Source of the DNA: an uncultured Bacilli bacterium
GTDB lineage: Bacteria; Bacillota_I; Bacilli_A; ML615J-28; CAG-313
Length of the DNA stretch: 64,000 bases
Direction: 5' to 3'
Assembly: GCA_934098295.1 (NCBI GenBank)
Contig: CAKONV010000004.1
Span: 1 to 64,000 of the forward strand
Part shown: positions 35,702 through 45,655 of the stretch, piece after piece
Layout: each line of letters opens with the position of its first letter
Position numbering within the stretch: the first letter of the stretch is position 1
Notes under the pieces: model-generated
Databases searched by the model: none
The model's input: the letters and a program-made list of their open reading frames with translations, nothing else
Told to the model about the DNA's origin: nothing
Made by a program: the position numbers and the translations under genes

Positions 35702-37006
35702 CTATCTAATTACCTCTATAATTTTTTTAATTGGTTCAACTTTTTCATTTGTCATAACATAAGCACTAGATAACATATCAATTGCCTCATTAACATTTTT
35801 TTCATTAACGTATAATGTTGCTAATACATCACCAGATTTAACAAAATCACCAACTTTTTTATTTAAAACAATTCCTACACCCATATCAATTTTAGATTCT
35901 TTAGTTTCCCTTCCAGCACCTAGTAACATTGCTGACTCGCCAACCTTTAAAGCATCAATTTCAGATACATAAGCATCATCATCTTCATACACTACTTCAA
36001 CAGTATTCTTTGAAACATTAAATAAACTATAATCATCAATAACGTTAATATCACCATTTTGGTAAGCAACCATTTGTTTGAATTTTTCAAGGCCTTTACC
36101 ACTATTAATAGCATCTATGGTCATTGACATAGCTTCTTCTTCAGTTTTAGCGATATTGCATACTAACAAAATTTCATTTGTTAAAGCAATACATAAATCA
36201 GTAAAATCTTTAGGTCCTTTTCCTTTTAACGTATTAATAGCTTCTTCTACTTCCAAGGCATTACCTACTGCACATCCAAGAGGTTCTGACATATCTGTTA
36301 GAGTTGCTACAGTATCTCGATTTGCTAAACGTCCGATTTCAACCATAGCTTTAGCTAATTTTTCGGCCATTTCAACGTTTTTCATAAAAGCACCTTTGCC
36401 AACTTTTACATCAAGTACAATGTGATCAGCACCACTAGCTAATTTTTTTGACATAATTGATGAAGCAATAAGGGGAATAGAATCAACAGTTCCCGTTACA
36501 TCCCTTAAAGAATACAATAACTTATCAGCTGGTGTAATATTAGCTGTTTGTCCAATTATAGCAAGACCAATTTCATTTACCTGTTTAAAGAAATTTTCTT
36601 TTGTTTGTTCAATTTTAAAATTTGGTATAGACTCTAATTTATCCAAAGTACCACCAGTATGACCTAATCCTCTACCACTCATTTTTGCCATTTTAACTCC
36701 GCATGCAGCTGCTAAAGGACCAACTACAAGACTAGTTTTATCACCAACACCACCAGTACTATGTTTGTCACATTTAACGCCCGAAATTGCCGATAAGTCA
36801 ATTTGTTCGCCACTTTCAAGCATTGCTCTTGTAAAATATAATTGTTCATCAGATGTCATCCCATTAAAATATACAGCCATAAGAAAAGCACTAACCTGGT
36901 AATCAGGAATATTACCATTTACATATCCATCAATTAAATATTTGATTTCTTCATGACTTAATGCTTCATTGTTTCTTTTCTTTATTATTAAATCTACCAT
37001 TCTCAT
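35702..37006 (-). CDS. pdp: Pyrimidine-nucleoside phosphorylase
   Basis: Splits uridine, thymidine and deoxyuridine with phosphate. The 434-residue protein shows KHSTGGVGDKTS and MSGRGLGHTGGTLDKLE, the phosphate and base sites. Together with deoC, deoD and udk it makes a nucleoside salvage set scattered over this window. plsC is directly upstream on the same strand (4-base gap). Confidence 0.95.
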   Translation of the reverse strand: MRMVDLIIKKRNNEALSHEEIKYLIDGYVNGNIPDYQVSAFLMAVYFNGMTSDEQLYFTRAMLESGEQIDLSAISGVKCDKHSTGGVGDKTSLVVGPLAAACGVKMAKMSGRGLGHTGGTLDKLESIPNFKIEQTKENFFKQVNEIGLAIIGQTANITPADKLLYSLRDVTGTVDSIPLIASSIMSKKLASGADHIVLDVKVGKGAFMKNVEMAEKLAKAMVEIGRLANRDTVATLTDMSEPLGCAVGNALEVEEAINTLKGKGPKDFTDLCIALTNEILLVCNIAKTEEEAMSMTIDAINSGKGLEKFKQMVAYQNGDINVIDDYSLFNVSKNTVEVVYEDDDAYVSEIDALKVGESAMLLGAGRETKESKIDMGVGIVLNKKVGDFVKSGDVLATLYVNEKNVNEAIDMLSSAYVMTNEKVEPIKKIIEVIR

Positions 37007-37010
37007 ATTA

Positions 37011-37847
37011 TTAATCCTCTTTCTTCTTATTATTTCTAGCTATTTCTAAAGCTTTTTTAGTTTGTTCAAAAACTAGTTTGCTAAGTTCAACTGTGGGCAT
37101 ACTACAAATTTTTTCATTTTCATATACATCAACAATTTCAACATAAATGTTTGTTCTAAAAAAGGGGATGGCACAACTTTTTTTATATGCTCCATCGATT
37201 GCTAAAACGACTAAAGGTGCACCTGATTTTTGGGCAATTTTGAAACTACCAGCATGATAATCATTTAAGGTAATTCCTCTAGAACGAGTTCCTTCCGGAT
37301 AAATCATAAAGTTTACACCATTTTTAACTTCGTTAATAATTGTTAAAACTGATTTTACGGCTGAACGATCATCGCTTCTATCAACGGGAACCCCACCTAG
37401 GGCTTTTACCATACCCGAAATAATGGGATTTTTAGTATGTTCAATTTTATACATACTTCCTCTGGGGTAACTTTTTAAAACCAAATCATAAACAAACATA
37501 TCTAAAAAACCTTGATGATTAGAATAAAAAACTAACGGTTGTTTTTTTGGTAATTTATCCATGCCTTTAACATGAATTTTTATTCCCAACCAAAAGATTA
37601 TAAATGATGACACATCATTCATTAAACGCCATCTTTTTTTATCCCGTGGATCATAGGTTTTGGCAAATTGTTTGCCTTTAAAAATTAAAATCAATATAAT
37701 TGCCCCACAAAATAAGGCAATAACTAATAAAAAGGCAAAAATACCAATTATCAATGATATTAAAATATTTTTATTAATAATATAACTCAAAATAAAACTG
37801 GTAATTGCTAATAAAAAACTAAACACAATTGAAAGAAATAAAATCAT
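37011..37847 (-). CDS. plsC: 1-acyl-glycerol-3-phosphate acyltransferase
   Basis: Second acylation step of phosphatidic acid synthesis. The 278-residue protein has two N-terminal membrane helices (about 1-58), the acyltransferase motif NHQGFLD with His and Asp, GGVPVDRSD and YPEGTRSRG. Confidence 0.92.
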   Translation of the reverse strand: MILFLSIVFSFLLAITSFILSYIINKNILISLIIGIFAFLLVIALFCGAIILILIFKGKQFAKTYDPRDKKRWRLMNDVSSFIIFWLGIKIHVKGMDKLPKKQPLVFYSNHQGFLDMFVYDLVLKSYPRGSMYKIEHTKNPIISGMVKALGGVPVDRSDDRSAVKSVLTIINEVKNGVNFMIYPEGTRSRGITLNDYHAGSFKIAQKSGAPLVVLAIDGAYKKSCAIPFFRTNIYVEIVDVYENEKICSMPTVELSKLVFEQTKKALEIARNNKKKED

Positions 37848-37930
37848 ATTTCACCTTAATTAATACATAATATATAGTTATTATACCATATATTTATTTT
37901 TTTGTCATTAAGGTTAATAATTTTATTATT

Positions 37931-38314
37931 TTAATTTATTTCTTCATCAATATTTATGTTATCAACTTGCTTTTGACCTGATGTCATAATGAAAACAACT
38001 CTTTCACCAACTACTTCTAATGTGGAAATAGTTTTTTTTAAAATTTCTCCATTATAGTCAAAACTAATATCGGAATGTTTTTGTACAAGTCTACCTCTTA
38101 CGCCGACAATATCACCTTTACGACAATAATCACATGTTGAAGTGGCCATAGCATTCCAAACCACACATCTAATAAAATCAGTATCATAATCCCCTTCACT
38201 ATTACGAAATGGTCTATTAACGGCTAATCTTATAACAGCATAAGAACCATCTTCATAATTTTTTAAAGTAGGAGTTTCTACTATTCTCCCCACTAATAAA
38301 ACTGAATTAATCAT
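37931..38314 (-). CDS. ssb: Single-stranded DNA-binding protein
   Basis: The 127-residue OB-fold protein begins MINSVLLVGRIVETPTL and contains FIRCVVWNAMA. It ends in NINIDEEIN and lacks the usual acidic DDDIPF-type tail that recruits partner proteins. It is not in an rpsF-ssb-rpsR operon, so it may be a second, specialised SSB. The ribosome site GGAGGT is good. Confidence 0.88.
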   Translation of the reverse strand: MINSVLLVGRIVETPTLKNYEDGSYAVIRLAVNRPFRNSEGDYDTDFIRCVVWNAMATSTCDYCRKGDIVGVRGRLVQKHSDISFDYNGEILKKTISTLEVVGERVVFIMTSGQKQVDNINIDEEIN

Positions 38315-38586
38315 TTATTTTTACCTCCACAACAATATTATACTTATTATTTATAATTTTGCAAATGTGGTAAAGATATCTTGAATTTTCTAAATAATCA
38401 TTATTTAAGAAATATTCATCTCTATTTAACTATTTTCACAACATAAAACTAACCGAATTTTGACGAATAAAAAAAATTTCGCTTTTTTTGCAGTTTTTGA
38501 ATTTTTTTACATTTTTGGGAAATACTTTATTATGAGGAAACTAATATAAATTATATCAGTAATTTTATATTATACAAGGTATTTTT

Positions 38587-39600
38587 ATGAAGAAAAATTT
38601 AAAAGGTTTTTTAGTAGCTACTCATCTTCTTTTTGTTAGTGGAGCACTACTGTCTACATCTTTATTGGTAAAAGAATATGAAAACGGCTATTTGTTTCTA
38701 ATTTTTTGCTCATTTTTGGTTACAATTTTATTAATTATTTTAGAAGGGAAGACAAATCTAACCCTAAAAGAAATTCTTAACAAACGCCTATTTAGAATAC
38801 TATCGTTAATTTATTTTTCTACCTCAATTATTCATTGTTTATATGCCCTCTTTTTGTTAATTGATAATTATTACTATATAAAAACGCCTATAACAATTTT
38901 AGCATATTATTTTTGTTTATTATCCATTATTCTTTCTTATAATAAGTTTTCGATTAATTTAAATATTGGCGTAGTTAGCATGATTTTTAGCATTATTCCT
39001 TTATTTATAATTACTATCTTTTTTCCTAAAGGAGAACTTAAAGTTTCTTATACTCCGAGTAATATTAATTATCTTTTTTTATGGTCATATGCCACTATTT
39101 TTTTAGATTTATTTTATTATCAATTGTTATTTAAATCAGAAAATTTTATTATAAAAAATCAAACAAAATTATACATAGCTATTACAACTTTCTTCTTAAT
39201 TTTTTTATATTCATATTTTGATTCAAAAATTGTACCAACTAAGTTTTTAAATACTTTTTTCCCCAATCTTTTAAAATATCGAATATCTAATGAAAAATCA
39301 CATATTCATTTTGACTTAATTTGTTTAGCAGTTATTTATATTGCCTTTTTATTTAAAACTATTATTTTTGGAGAGGGTATTAGAATCTTTTTAAAGGTAA
39401 AAAAACGTAGTAACTTTAATATATTTATGTATGTATTTATGTATCTAATAGCTGCCATTCTTATCTTTTTCTTTCCCAAAGACTTTAACTTAATTAAATT
39501 AATGCTCATATTTAATAGCAATTTAGCTTTTATAACCATAATTTTTTTAGGAGGTATATTAATTGTTAAGAAATTACATTCAAGAAAACAAGGATCGTAA
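38587..39600 (+). CDS. Spore germination permease subunit, GerAB type
   Basis: Integral membrane subunit B of a germinant receptor. The 337-residue protein has about ten helices and resembles the APC-like endospore germination permease family (SGALLSTSLLVKEYENGYLFL at the N-terminus). In Bacillus the B subunit binds the germinant. Its end overlaps the A-subunit gene by 38 bases. The order is B-A-C. Confidence 0.8.
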   Translation: MKKNLKGFLVATHLLFVSGALLSTSLLVKEYENGYLFLIFCSFLVTILLIILEGKTNLTLKEILNKRLFRILSLIYFSTSIIHCLYALFLLIDNYYYIKTPITILAYYFCLLSIILSYNKFSINLNIGVVSMIFSIIPLFIITIFFPKGELKVSYTPSNINYLFLWSYATIFLDLFYYQLLFKSENFIIKNQTKLYIAITTFFLIFLYSYFDSKIVPTKFLNTFFPNLLKYRISNEKSHIHFDLICLAVIYIAFLFKTIIFGEGIRIFLKVKKRSNFNIFMYVFMYLIAAILIFFFPKDFNLIKLMLIFNSNLAFITIIFLGGILIVKKLHSRKQGS

Positions 39601-40873
39601 TGACCTAGTATATGGAAATATTAATAATTTAGAATACCTTTTCGCAAAAGGAATGATAGATTTAAATATATTTGAAAAAGTCATTAAACCTTATCTGCAA
39701 GCACAAAATAACCCCACATCCATTTTAAATGAATTAAAAGTTATATCTACTAAAGAATTTGATTACTTAATAGGAAATGGCGATATTCTTTTTTTCTATC
39801 AAAATAAATATTACAAATATTCCTTAGGAAAAATACCAAAACGATCAATTTCCGAAAGCATTATTGATCCTATCAACTTAATAGGTTCAAGAGAAGGATT
39901 AAATGAATCTATAAAGGATAGTCGAGTTCTTTTAAAAAAAAGAATAAAATCTAATAAACTTGAATTTAAAGAATTTATTATTGGTAATCACACTCTAACA
40001 GATTTAAATGTTGTTTTTATTAATGGCAAAGTAAACGAAAAGCAATTAGATTTAATTAATAAAAAAATTGAAAAAAACTTGGACAAAGAAATTATATCTA
40101 TTGGCGATGTAACAAACTTGTTGTGGGTAGATCATCTAATTCCCAATTTTGAAATAACTGGTAATCCTGAAACCCTAGCGAATGCGCTTCTTAAAGGTAA
40201 AATCATTATTTTAATCGACAATTTACCTTTAGCGTTAATAATACCAACTAGCGTCTTAGAGCTAACCGAAATTGAAAATGAAACTAATAATCCTAAATTT
40301 GTAAATATTTTTAATCGCTTATTTATTCTATTATTTTTATTTTTATCCATTTTTTTGTTAGGATTATTTGTAGTTGTAACAAGTCATCACCCCCAAATTT
40401 TACCAACAATTTTTATCGCGAACTTTCAATTATCGGAACGAGGAACAGCCTTTCCTTTAATAATTGAAATAATTGTTTCTTTAGTTTTGTTTGAGCTTTA
40501 TCGAGTGATTTCTTCTCGTGGTTCATTGTCGTTTGTCCAAAATATTATTATTGTCTTTGGCGGAATATTTATTGGTCAAAATGCCATTGATGCAAGTATT
40601 GTTGGCACCCTTTCAATTATTATAACTTCGATATCTTACATATCCGGTTTTGCCGTAACCACCAACCCTCAATTAATAACTTCATTTTTTATATTTAGAA
40701 TCTTTATTTTAATTATGTCTTTTATCTTAGGATTAAGTGGCTTTTTAATCAGTAGTATAATTATTATCGATTATCTTGCTAATATTAAAGTTTTTGATCA
40801 ATTATATTTTGATCCAATTATTCCTTGGAATTTAAAAAAAGTTTTAAAATGGCTTAACCCAAAAAAGGAGTAG
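39563..40873 (+). CDS. Spore germination protein, GerAA type
   Basis: Subunit A of the germinant receptor, 436 residues. The soluble N-terminal part (about 1-250) contains DLNVVFINGKVNEKQLDLI, LWVDHLIPNFEITGNPET and LIDNLPLALIIPT; the C-terminal half has about five membrane helices. The start is a TTG at 39563 with a perfect AGGAGGT seven bases upstream. It lies inside the GerB-type gene. Confidence 0.9.
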   Translation: MLRNYIQENKDRNDLVYGNINNLEYLFAKGMIDLNIFEKVIKPYLQAQNNPTSILNELKVISTKEFDYLIGNGDILFFYQNKYYKYSLGKIPKRSISESIIDPINLIGSREGLNESIKDSRVLLKKRIKSNKLEFKEFIIGNHTLTDLNVVFINGKVNEKQLDLINKKIEKNLDKEIISIGDVTNLLWVDHLIPNFEITGNPETLANALLKGKIIILIDNLPLALIIPTSVLELTEIENETNNPKFVNIFNRLFILLFLFLSIFLLGLFVVVTSHHPQILPTIFIANFQLSERGTAFPLIIEIIVSLVLFELYRVISSRGSLSFVQNIIIVFGGIFIGQNAIDASIVGTLSIIITSISYISGFAVTTNPQLITSFFIFRIFILIMSFILGLSGFLISSIIIIDYLANIKVFDQLYFDPIIPWNLKKVLKWLNPKKE

Positions 40874-40874
40874 T

Positions 40875-41858
40875 ATGAAGAAAAAATTTACTATTTTATT
40901 ATTAATATCTTTAATTGTAACCTTATTTAGATTACGAAATGATTATGTAGACATCACTTACATGACTTATATTTCCAGTATTGGATTAAATTATAATAAT
41001 GAAAATAAAGAAATTGAAGTATATTCATATATTATAAACAATTTTACCCTAAGCAAAAGTGATTTTAATACTTCTTCTGACAATACGGCTGCTACATGTC
41101 TTTTATCTAAAGGCGATAGTGTCGAAGATGCCTTTTTTGAATTAATTAATTGTTTTAATATTTCCGTTGATTTCAGTCATTTGGATTCTTTAGTTTTTAA
41201 TGAAAATTTCTTTTTTAAAGATAATTTAGAACAATTAATACTGTTCATGAAAGATAATCCCAAGTTTTATCCCGATTATAATGTTTATATTACTGATAAC
41301 GAAATAAAGGATATTTATAACATTGAACACTTTAACGATATATCAAGTTATTATACAATCATTACGGAAAATAAAAATGATATGGAATATCATTTAACCC
41401 CCTTTACACATTTAGTAAATGATTTTTATATTGATAATTACTTTTGTCTATATCCCTCTGTTAAAAAGAAAAAAAATATTTTAAGTGCGGAAGATCAAGG
41501 AAATGCTTTATTTCTAGATGGCTATTATTATTTCGATAATGAAGAGTTGAAAAAAATTAATTATAGTGATGAGCCTCTTCTTTTTCTTATTTATTCAATT
41601 AATGATATAACCATTAAGATTGATGAAATTGATTATCAAATTATAAAATATAATAATTATCATTTTCATTTTAAAAAAAGATTGATAATTATCTATTATT
41701 TAAAAACTAATTATCAACATAGTTTAAAAAAGAAAATAGAAAATTACATTAAAAACTCCTATTATCAAGGAAGAGATTATTTTAATGTTGATTATTATGG
41801 ATTGAATATTGATTTATTAAAAATTATTGCAGTTGAAAAAAATGTTTTAGAAAAATAA
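40875..41858 (+). CDS. Spore germination protein, GerAC-like, no lipobox
   Basis: Third gene of the ger operon, starting one base after the A gene. The 327-residue protein is highly diverged. The N-terminal helix is followed by RLRNDYVDITYMTYISSIGLNYNNENKEIEV, where GerC proteins have C-W-D-xx-x-I and a following GIDxD segment; here only DYVDITYM and SSIGLNY are kept. The lipoprotein cysteine is missing, so it would be anchored by its uncleaved signal helix. Confidence 0.62.
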   Translation: MKKKFTILLLISLIVTLFRLRNDYVDITYMTYISSIGLNYNNENKEIEVYSYIINNFTLSKSDFNTSSDNTAATCLLSKGDSVEDAFFELINCFNISVDFSHLDSLVFNENFFFKDNLEQLILFMKDNPKFYPDYNVYITDNEIKDIYNIEHFNDISSYYTIITENKNDMEYHLTPFTHLVNDFYIDNYFCLYPSVKKKKNILSAEDQGNALFLDGYYYFDNEELKKINYSDEPLLFLIYSINDITIKIDEIDYQIIKYNNYHFHFKKRLIIIYYLKTNYQHSLKKKIENYIKNSYYQGRDYFNVDYYGLNIDLLKIIAVEKNVLEK

Positions 41859-41861
41859 TAA

Positions 41862-41912
41862 AAAAGAAAATAGTTTATGTTCAAATACATATTTACTATT
41901 TTCTTTTATTTT
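41862..41912. terminator. Bidirectional terminator of the ger operon and larA
   Basis: Thirteen-base arms AAAAGAAAATAGT (41862-41874) and ACTATTTTCTTTT (41895-41907). Confidence 0.85.
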
Positions 41913-41918
41913 GTTTTC

Positions 41919-43187
41919 TTAGAATAAAACGCTTATACCATCAGGAATAATTGTTATTTTTTTCTTACCAACTATCTCATAGGCCTTGTTTAAGGCTTCA
42001 TCGATTGTTGTAGCGTGCATTATATGCATTGAAGTAATAATTTTAGGATCGCATTTATCTGTAACTATTATTACATGTGCTTTACATAAAATACGTGCAA
42101 GAATTTGAGCTTCCCATTGATCAAATTCAGTATTTTCAGGAGCAACATCATTTAAAGCTTGATAGGCTTCGAATGCATCTTTTTTATCAGCTAATAGATG
42201 ATAAAAGAAATCACCACCGGTTCCATCAGCACAAGAAGAACAAATTATTATTACTCCATTTTTGTTAACACAAGCTTCGGCGGCTGTCATCCCTTTTACA
42301 GTTTGATAAATATTTTGATCTAATGGATAACCACCATTAGTTGTAATAACAATGTCTGAATAAATTGGTTTTACTAAAGCGATTTGTTTTACTAAAGCAC
42401 AACCATGTGCATGGGCTTCTTCTAAATCACCAGCAAAAGCTTTAATTATTTTCTTTTCACCATTAATAACAACATTTAATATAAATGCAAGTCCCGCTGC
42501 TTTAGCTGCATATAGCATATCATTATGAATTGGATTGTTTTCCAAATTACCAGCTCGTGAATTGCGATTAGCAATAAACCTAGCATTATGATTCCATAAT
42601 ACGGTTTTTTTAGATGCAATACCTGGTAGTATTGATTTTCTACCTCCAGAAAAACCAGCAAAAAAGTGAGGTTCAATAAAGCCTTCACTTATTAATAAAT
42701 CGGCTTCATCAACTATTTTATTAATCCACAATTCACCACCAGAAGGTAAAATTCCTTTAAAAGTCATTTCATCATCATTATAGGCATTATGAATAACTAT
42801 TCTTTCTTTTGTAGCAATTTCCTCACCATATTTATTTATTAACTCTTCCTTAGTTGTAGGTCTATGCATTCCTGTAGCAATAAGTATTGTAACTTTTACT
42901 AAAGGATTATTTTTTCTAACCTCTTTTAAAAGAATTGGCATTGTAATATGGCTAGGTACGGGCCTAGTATGATCGCTCGAAATAATTACTATGTGTTTTT
43001 TGTCTTTAGCTAAAACCGATAAAGGAAGCGAAGAGATAGGATGCTCAAGGGCATCTTCGACAAGTTCTACTTCTGATTTATCTGGAACATAGTTTTCCGT
43101 TTGGGAAACTAAAACACCTGCCACTTGAGAATCTGGTAAAACTAAATCAATATGATCTTTATAATATGGTAATTTAAAATGAGCCAT
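41919..43187 (-). CDS. larA: LarA-family nickel-dependent 2-hydroxyacid racemase
   Basis: The 422-residue protein starts at the ATG at 43187 with AAAGGAT upstream; a longer in-frame start at 43232 has no ribosome site and runs through the intercistronic palindrome. It has the LarA motifs SDHTRPVP, ATGMHRPT, EPHFFAGFSGGRKSILPG (covalent Lys and Ni-site His), WNHNARF and YQTVKGMTAA. LarA uses a nickel-pincer nucleotide made by LarB, LarC and LarE, none of which is in this window. Its neighbours act on malate or lactate, so the substrate could be either. Confidence 0.88.
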   Translation of the reverse strand: MAHFKLPYYKDHIDLVLPDSQVAGVLVSQTENYVPDKSEVELVEDALEHPISSLPLSVLAKDKKHIVIISSDHTRPVPSHITMPILLKEVRKNNPLVKVTILIATGMHRPTTKEELINKYGEEIATKERIVIHNAYNDDEMTFKGILPSGGELWINKIVDEADLLISEGFIEPHFFAGFSGGRKSILPGIASKKTVLWNHNARFIANRNSRAGNLENNPIHNDMLYAAKAAGLAFILNVVINGEKKIIKAFAGDLEEAHAHGCALVKQIALVKPIYSDIVITTNGGYPLDQNIYQTVKGMTAAEACVNKNGVIIICSSCADGTGGDFFYHLLADKKDAFEAYQALNDVAPENTEFDQWEAQILARILCKAHVIIVTDKCDPKIITSMHIMHATTIDEALNKAYEIVGKKKITIIPDGISVLF

Positions 43188-43208
43188 ATGGTATCCTTTC
43201 TTATTTAA

Positions 43209-43234
43209 ATGTGCAATCATTAATGATTGCACAT
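43209..43234. promoter_or_regulatory. Perfect 26-base palindrome between malic enzyme and larA
   Basis: The arm ATGTGCAATCATT is followed at once by its exact complement, with no loop. It lies between the malic enzyme stop (43242) and the larA start (43187), 21 bases before the latter. It could be a protein operator or an mRNA processing or stability hairpin. No T tract follows, so it is not an ordinary terminator. Confidence 0.7.
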
Positions 43235-43241
43235 AATTATA

Positions 43242-44429
43242 TTAATCTAACTTTTTGGCAATGCCTTGTTCTTTAGCTACTCTTCCAACTTCTTTAGCAA
43301 CTACTTCACAAACACGTTTATCAAATGGTGAAGGAATTATGTAGTTTTCATTTAATTCTTCAGGAGTAATTAAAGATGCAATGGCACGACTAGCTGCCAA
43401 TTTCATTTCTTCTGTGATATCCGTTGCTTTTACATCTAAAGCTCCACGGAAAATACCAGGGAATACTAAAACATTATTAATTTGGTTAGGGAAATCACTA
43501 CGTCCTGTAGCAACAACTTTAGCTCCGCCTTCTTTTGCGACATCAGGCATAATTTCTGGTGTTGGATTTGCCATAGCAAAAATAATAGGATCCTTTGCCA
43601 TAGTTTTAACCATTTCAGCAGTAACAAGGTTAGGGGCTGATACACCAATAAAAATATCTTTATCTTTAATAATTTCCTTTAAAGGTCCACGTTGATGATT
43701 TTTATTAGTAACTTCGGCCATTGCTTTTTGAGCGGAATTCATCCATTCTTCACCAGGACACAAAGCACCTTGCCTATCAACTAAAACAATATCACCAATA
43801 CCAAATTGAAGAATCAATTTACAAATAGAAATTCCGGCACTACCAGCACCATTAATAACTACTCTTGCATCTTTCATTTCCTTACCAACAACTTTTAAGG
43901 CATTTATTAAACCCGCACAAACAACAATTGCTGTACCATGTTGATCGTCATGGAAAACAGGAATATCAAGTTCTTTTTTTAATCTTGACTCAATCTCAAA
44001 ACAACGAGGAGCAGAAATGTCTTCAAGATTAATACCACCAAAACATGGAGCAATTCTTTTTACTGTCTCTACAATTTCATCAACATCTTTGGTATCTAAA
44101 CAAATAGGGAATGCATCAATATTAGCAAATTGTTTAAATAAAATTGACTTTCCTTCCATAACTGGCATACCAGCTAATGGACCAATATCGCCTAATCCAA
44201 GTACTGCTGTACCATCTGATACTACCGCAACAAGATTACCTTTAGAAGTATATTTATAAACATCATTAGGATTTGCGTGAATTTTACGACATGGTTCTGC
44301 AACACCTGGAGTGTAAGCTAGAGACAATTCATCTTTATTTTCTACTTTTACTTTAGAAATAACCTCAATTTTTCCATGATTCTTTTCATGTAATTCAAGA
44401 CTTCTTTCGTATACTGTTTTTTCAGTCAT
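43242..44429 (-). CDS. NAD(P)-dependent malic enzyme
   Basis: Oxidatively decarboxylates malate to pyruvate. The 395-residue protein shows SLAYTPGVAEPC, FPICLDTKDVDE, GGINLEDISAPRCFEIE, the acid motif FHDDQHGTAIV and the nucleotide fold VVINGAGSAGISI. The length is that of the short bacterial form without a phosphotransacetylase domain. It lies between the Ldh-type dehydrogenase and larA in one operon. Confidence 0.94.
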   Translation of the reverse strand: MTEKTVYERSLELHEKNHGKIEVISKVKVENKDELSLAYTPGVAEPCRKIHANPNDVYKYTSKGNLVAVVSDGTAVLGLGDIGPLAGMPVMEGKSILFKQFANIDAFPICLDTKDVDEIVETVKRIAPCFGGINLEDISAPRCFEIESRLKKELDIPVFHDDQHGTAIVVCAGLINALKVVGKEMKDARVVINGAGSAGISICKLILQFGIGDIVLVDRQGALCPGEEWMNSAQKAMAEVTNKNHQRGPLKEIIKDKDIFIGVSAPNLVTAEMVKTMAKDPIIFAMANPTPEIMPDVAKEGGAKVVATGRSDFPNQINNVLVFPGIFRGALDVKATDITEEMKLAASRAIASLITPEELNENYIIPSPFDKRVCEVVAKEVGRVAKEQGIAKKLD

Positions 44430-44455
44430 TTTTCATCTACCTCTTTTATTCTATT

Positions 44456-45577
44456 TTAATAACTACTTTTAAAATTATTATCTTTAACTTGGAAATCACC
44501 AAAATATGCCTTAACATCCATTCCTAGATATTTTGCCATATCAATCATTTCTTTAACGGTATTTTCATTTACTGGAATACCTTCTTTTTCTACTCTTTTT
44601 ATAGCTTCCATTTCTTTTTCACCATGTGTATAAATACGAGTAGCATTATTTGCTTTAGGGCTATTTCTTAATTCACTTAAATATTCGTTAAAGTGAGCTT
44701 TAATAGCTTCTGGATCTCCAAAATATGCAGGGTTTATAGCCATAAATCCATGACAAATTCCTGAGAATCCATTTTGCATTGTATGGGCTGATGTTACACC
44801 TTGTGATAAAATTGATGAGAACAATTCACACAACATACCATAACCATAGCCTTTGTGTCCTCCTAATAATTCTGTATCGCCACCAAGAGGTACAATACCA
44901 CCACCTTCATGAGCCTTAATATTTCCTAATACTTCACTAGCACTATTAGAAGATTCTCCTTCTTTATTAACAGCCCAACCAGTTGGAATAGGTTTATTCA
45001 TTTTATTATACATTTCAAGTTTTCCACGAGTTACTACTGTGGTAGATGCATCAAAGAAGAAAGGATAAGGATCAGCAGGAGCACTACAAGCAATTGGATT
45101 AGAACCTAGCATAGCTTTTTTACCAAATGTAGGTACCATGATAGCCTCCGAATTGGTACATGAGAAGCCAATTAAACCTTGTTCCATAGCCATTCTTGCA
45201 TAATAACCTGCAATGCCATAGTGATTAGAATTACGAACAGTAACAATACCAACACCAGTTTCCTTAGCCTTTTTAATAGCAAGTTCCATTGCATAGTGTC
45301 CAATTAATTGTCCCATTCCTGATTTACCATCAATAACAGCCGTAACTGGAGTTTCAAATACTACTTCTGGTTTAGCTTTAACAGAAATTAAACCACTTTC
45401 TATTCCTTTATGATATCTAACTAAACGTTGCATACCATGAGATTCAATACCAAAATCATCAGACATTAGTAATACATCGGAAATAATTCTACTTTCATCT
45501 TTCGTGAAACCAAATTTTTGGAATGCTTCCATACAAAATTTATCTAGTAACTCACGAGAAAAATTTACATAAGCCAT
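44456..45577 (-). CDS. Ldh-family malate/lactate dehydrogenase
   Basis: NAD(P)-dependent 2-hydroxyacid dehydrogenase of the type II (AllD/YlbC/YiaK) fold, not the classical Rossmann LDH. The 373-residue protein has GIESHGMQRLVRYH, VRNSNHYGIAGYYARMA with the conserved His, and LGSNPIACSAPA. It is the first gene of the run with malic enzyme and larA, so malate is the likeliest substrate; lactate or another hydroxyacid is possible. Confidence 0.88.
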   Translation of the reverse strand: MAYVNFSRELLDKFCMEAFQKFGFTKDESRIISDVLLMSDDFGIESHGMQRLVRYHKGIESGLISVKAKPEVVFETPVTAVIDGKSGMGQLIGHYAMELAIKKAKETGVGIVTVRNSNHYGIAGYYARMAMEQGLIGFSCTNSEAIMVPTFGKKAMLGSNPIACSAPADPYPFFFDASTTVVTRGKLEMYNKMNKPIPTGWAVNKEGESSNSASEVLGNIKAHEGGGIVPLGGDTELLGGHKGYGYGMLCELFSSILSQGVTSAHTMQNGFSGICHGFMAINPAYFGDPEAIKAHFNEYLSELRNSPKANNATRIYTHGEKEMEAIKRVEKEGIPVNENTVKEMIDMAKYLGMDVKAYFGDFQVKDNNFKSSY

Positions 45578-45655
45578 TTATTTTACACCTCTATCTAAAT
45601 ATTTTTACGCATTAATTATAACATATTTTTTTTAGTTAAAAGTGGTAAACGCTTT

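Noticed and set aside
38499..38526. Sporulation sigma-F or sigma-G promoter before the ger operon
   Set aside because: GAATT and GGGAAATACT give a partial match, but the -35 element and spacing are poor in such AT-rich DNA.
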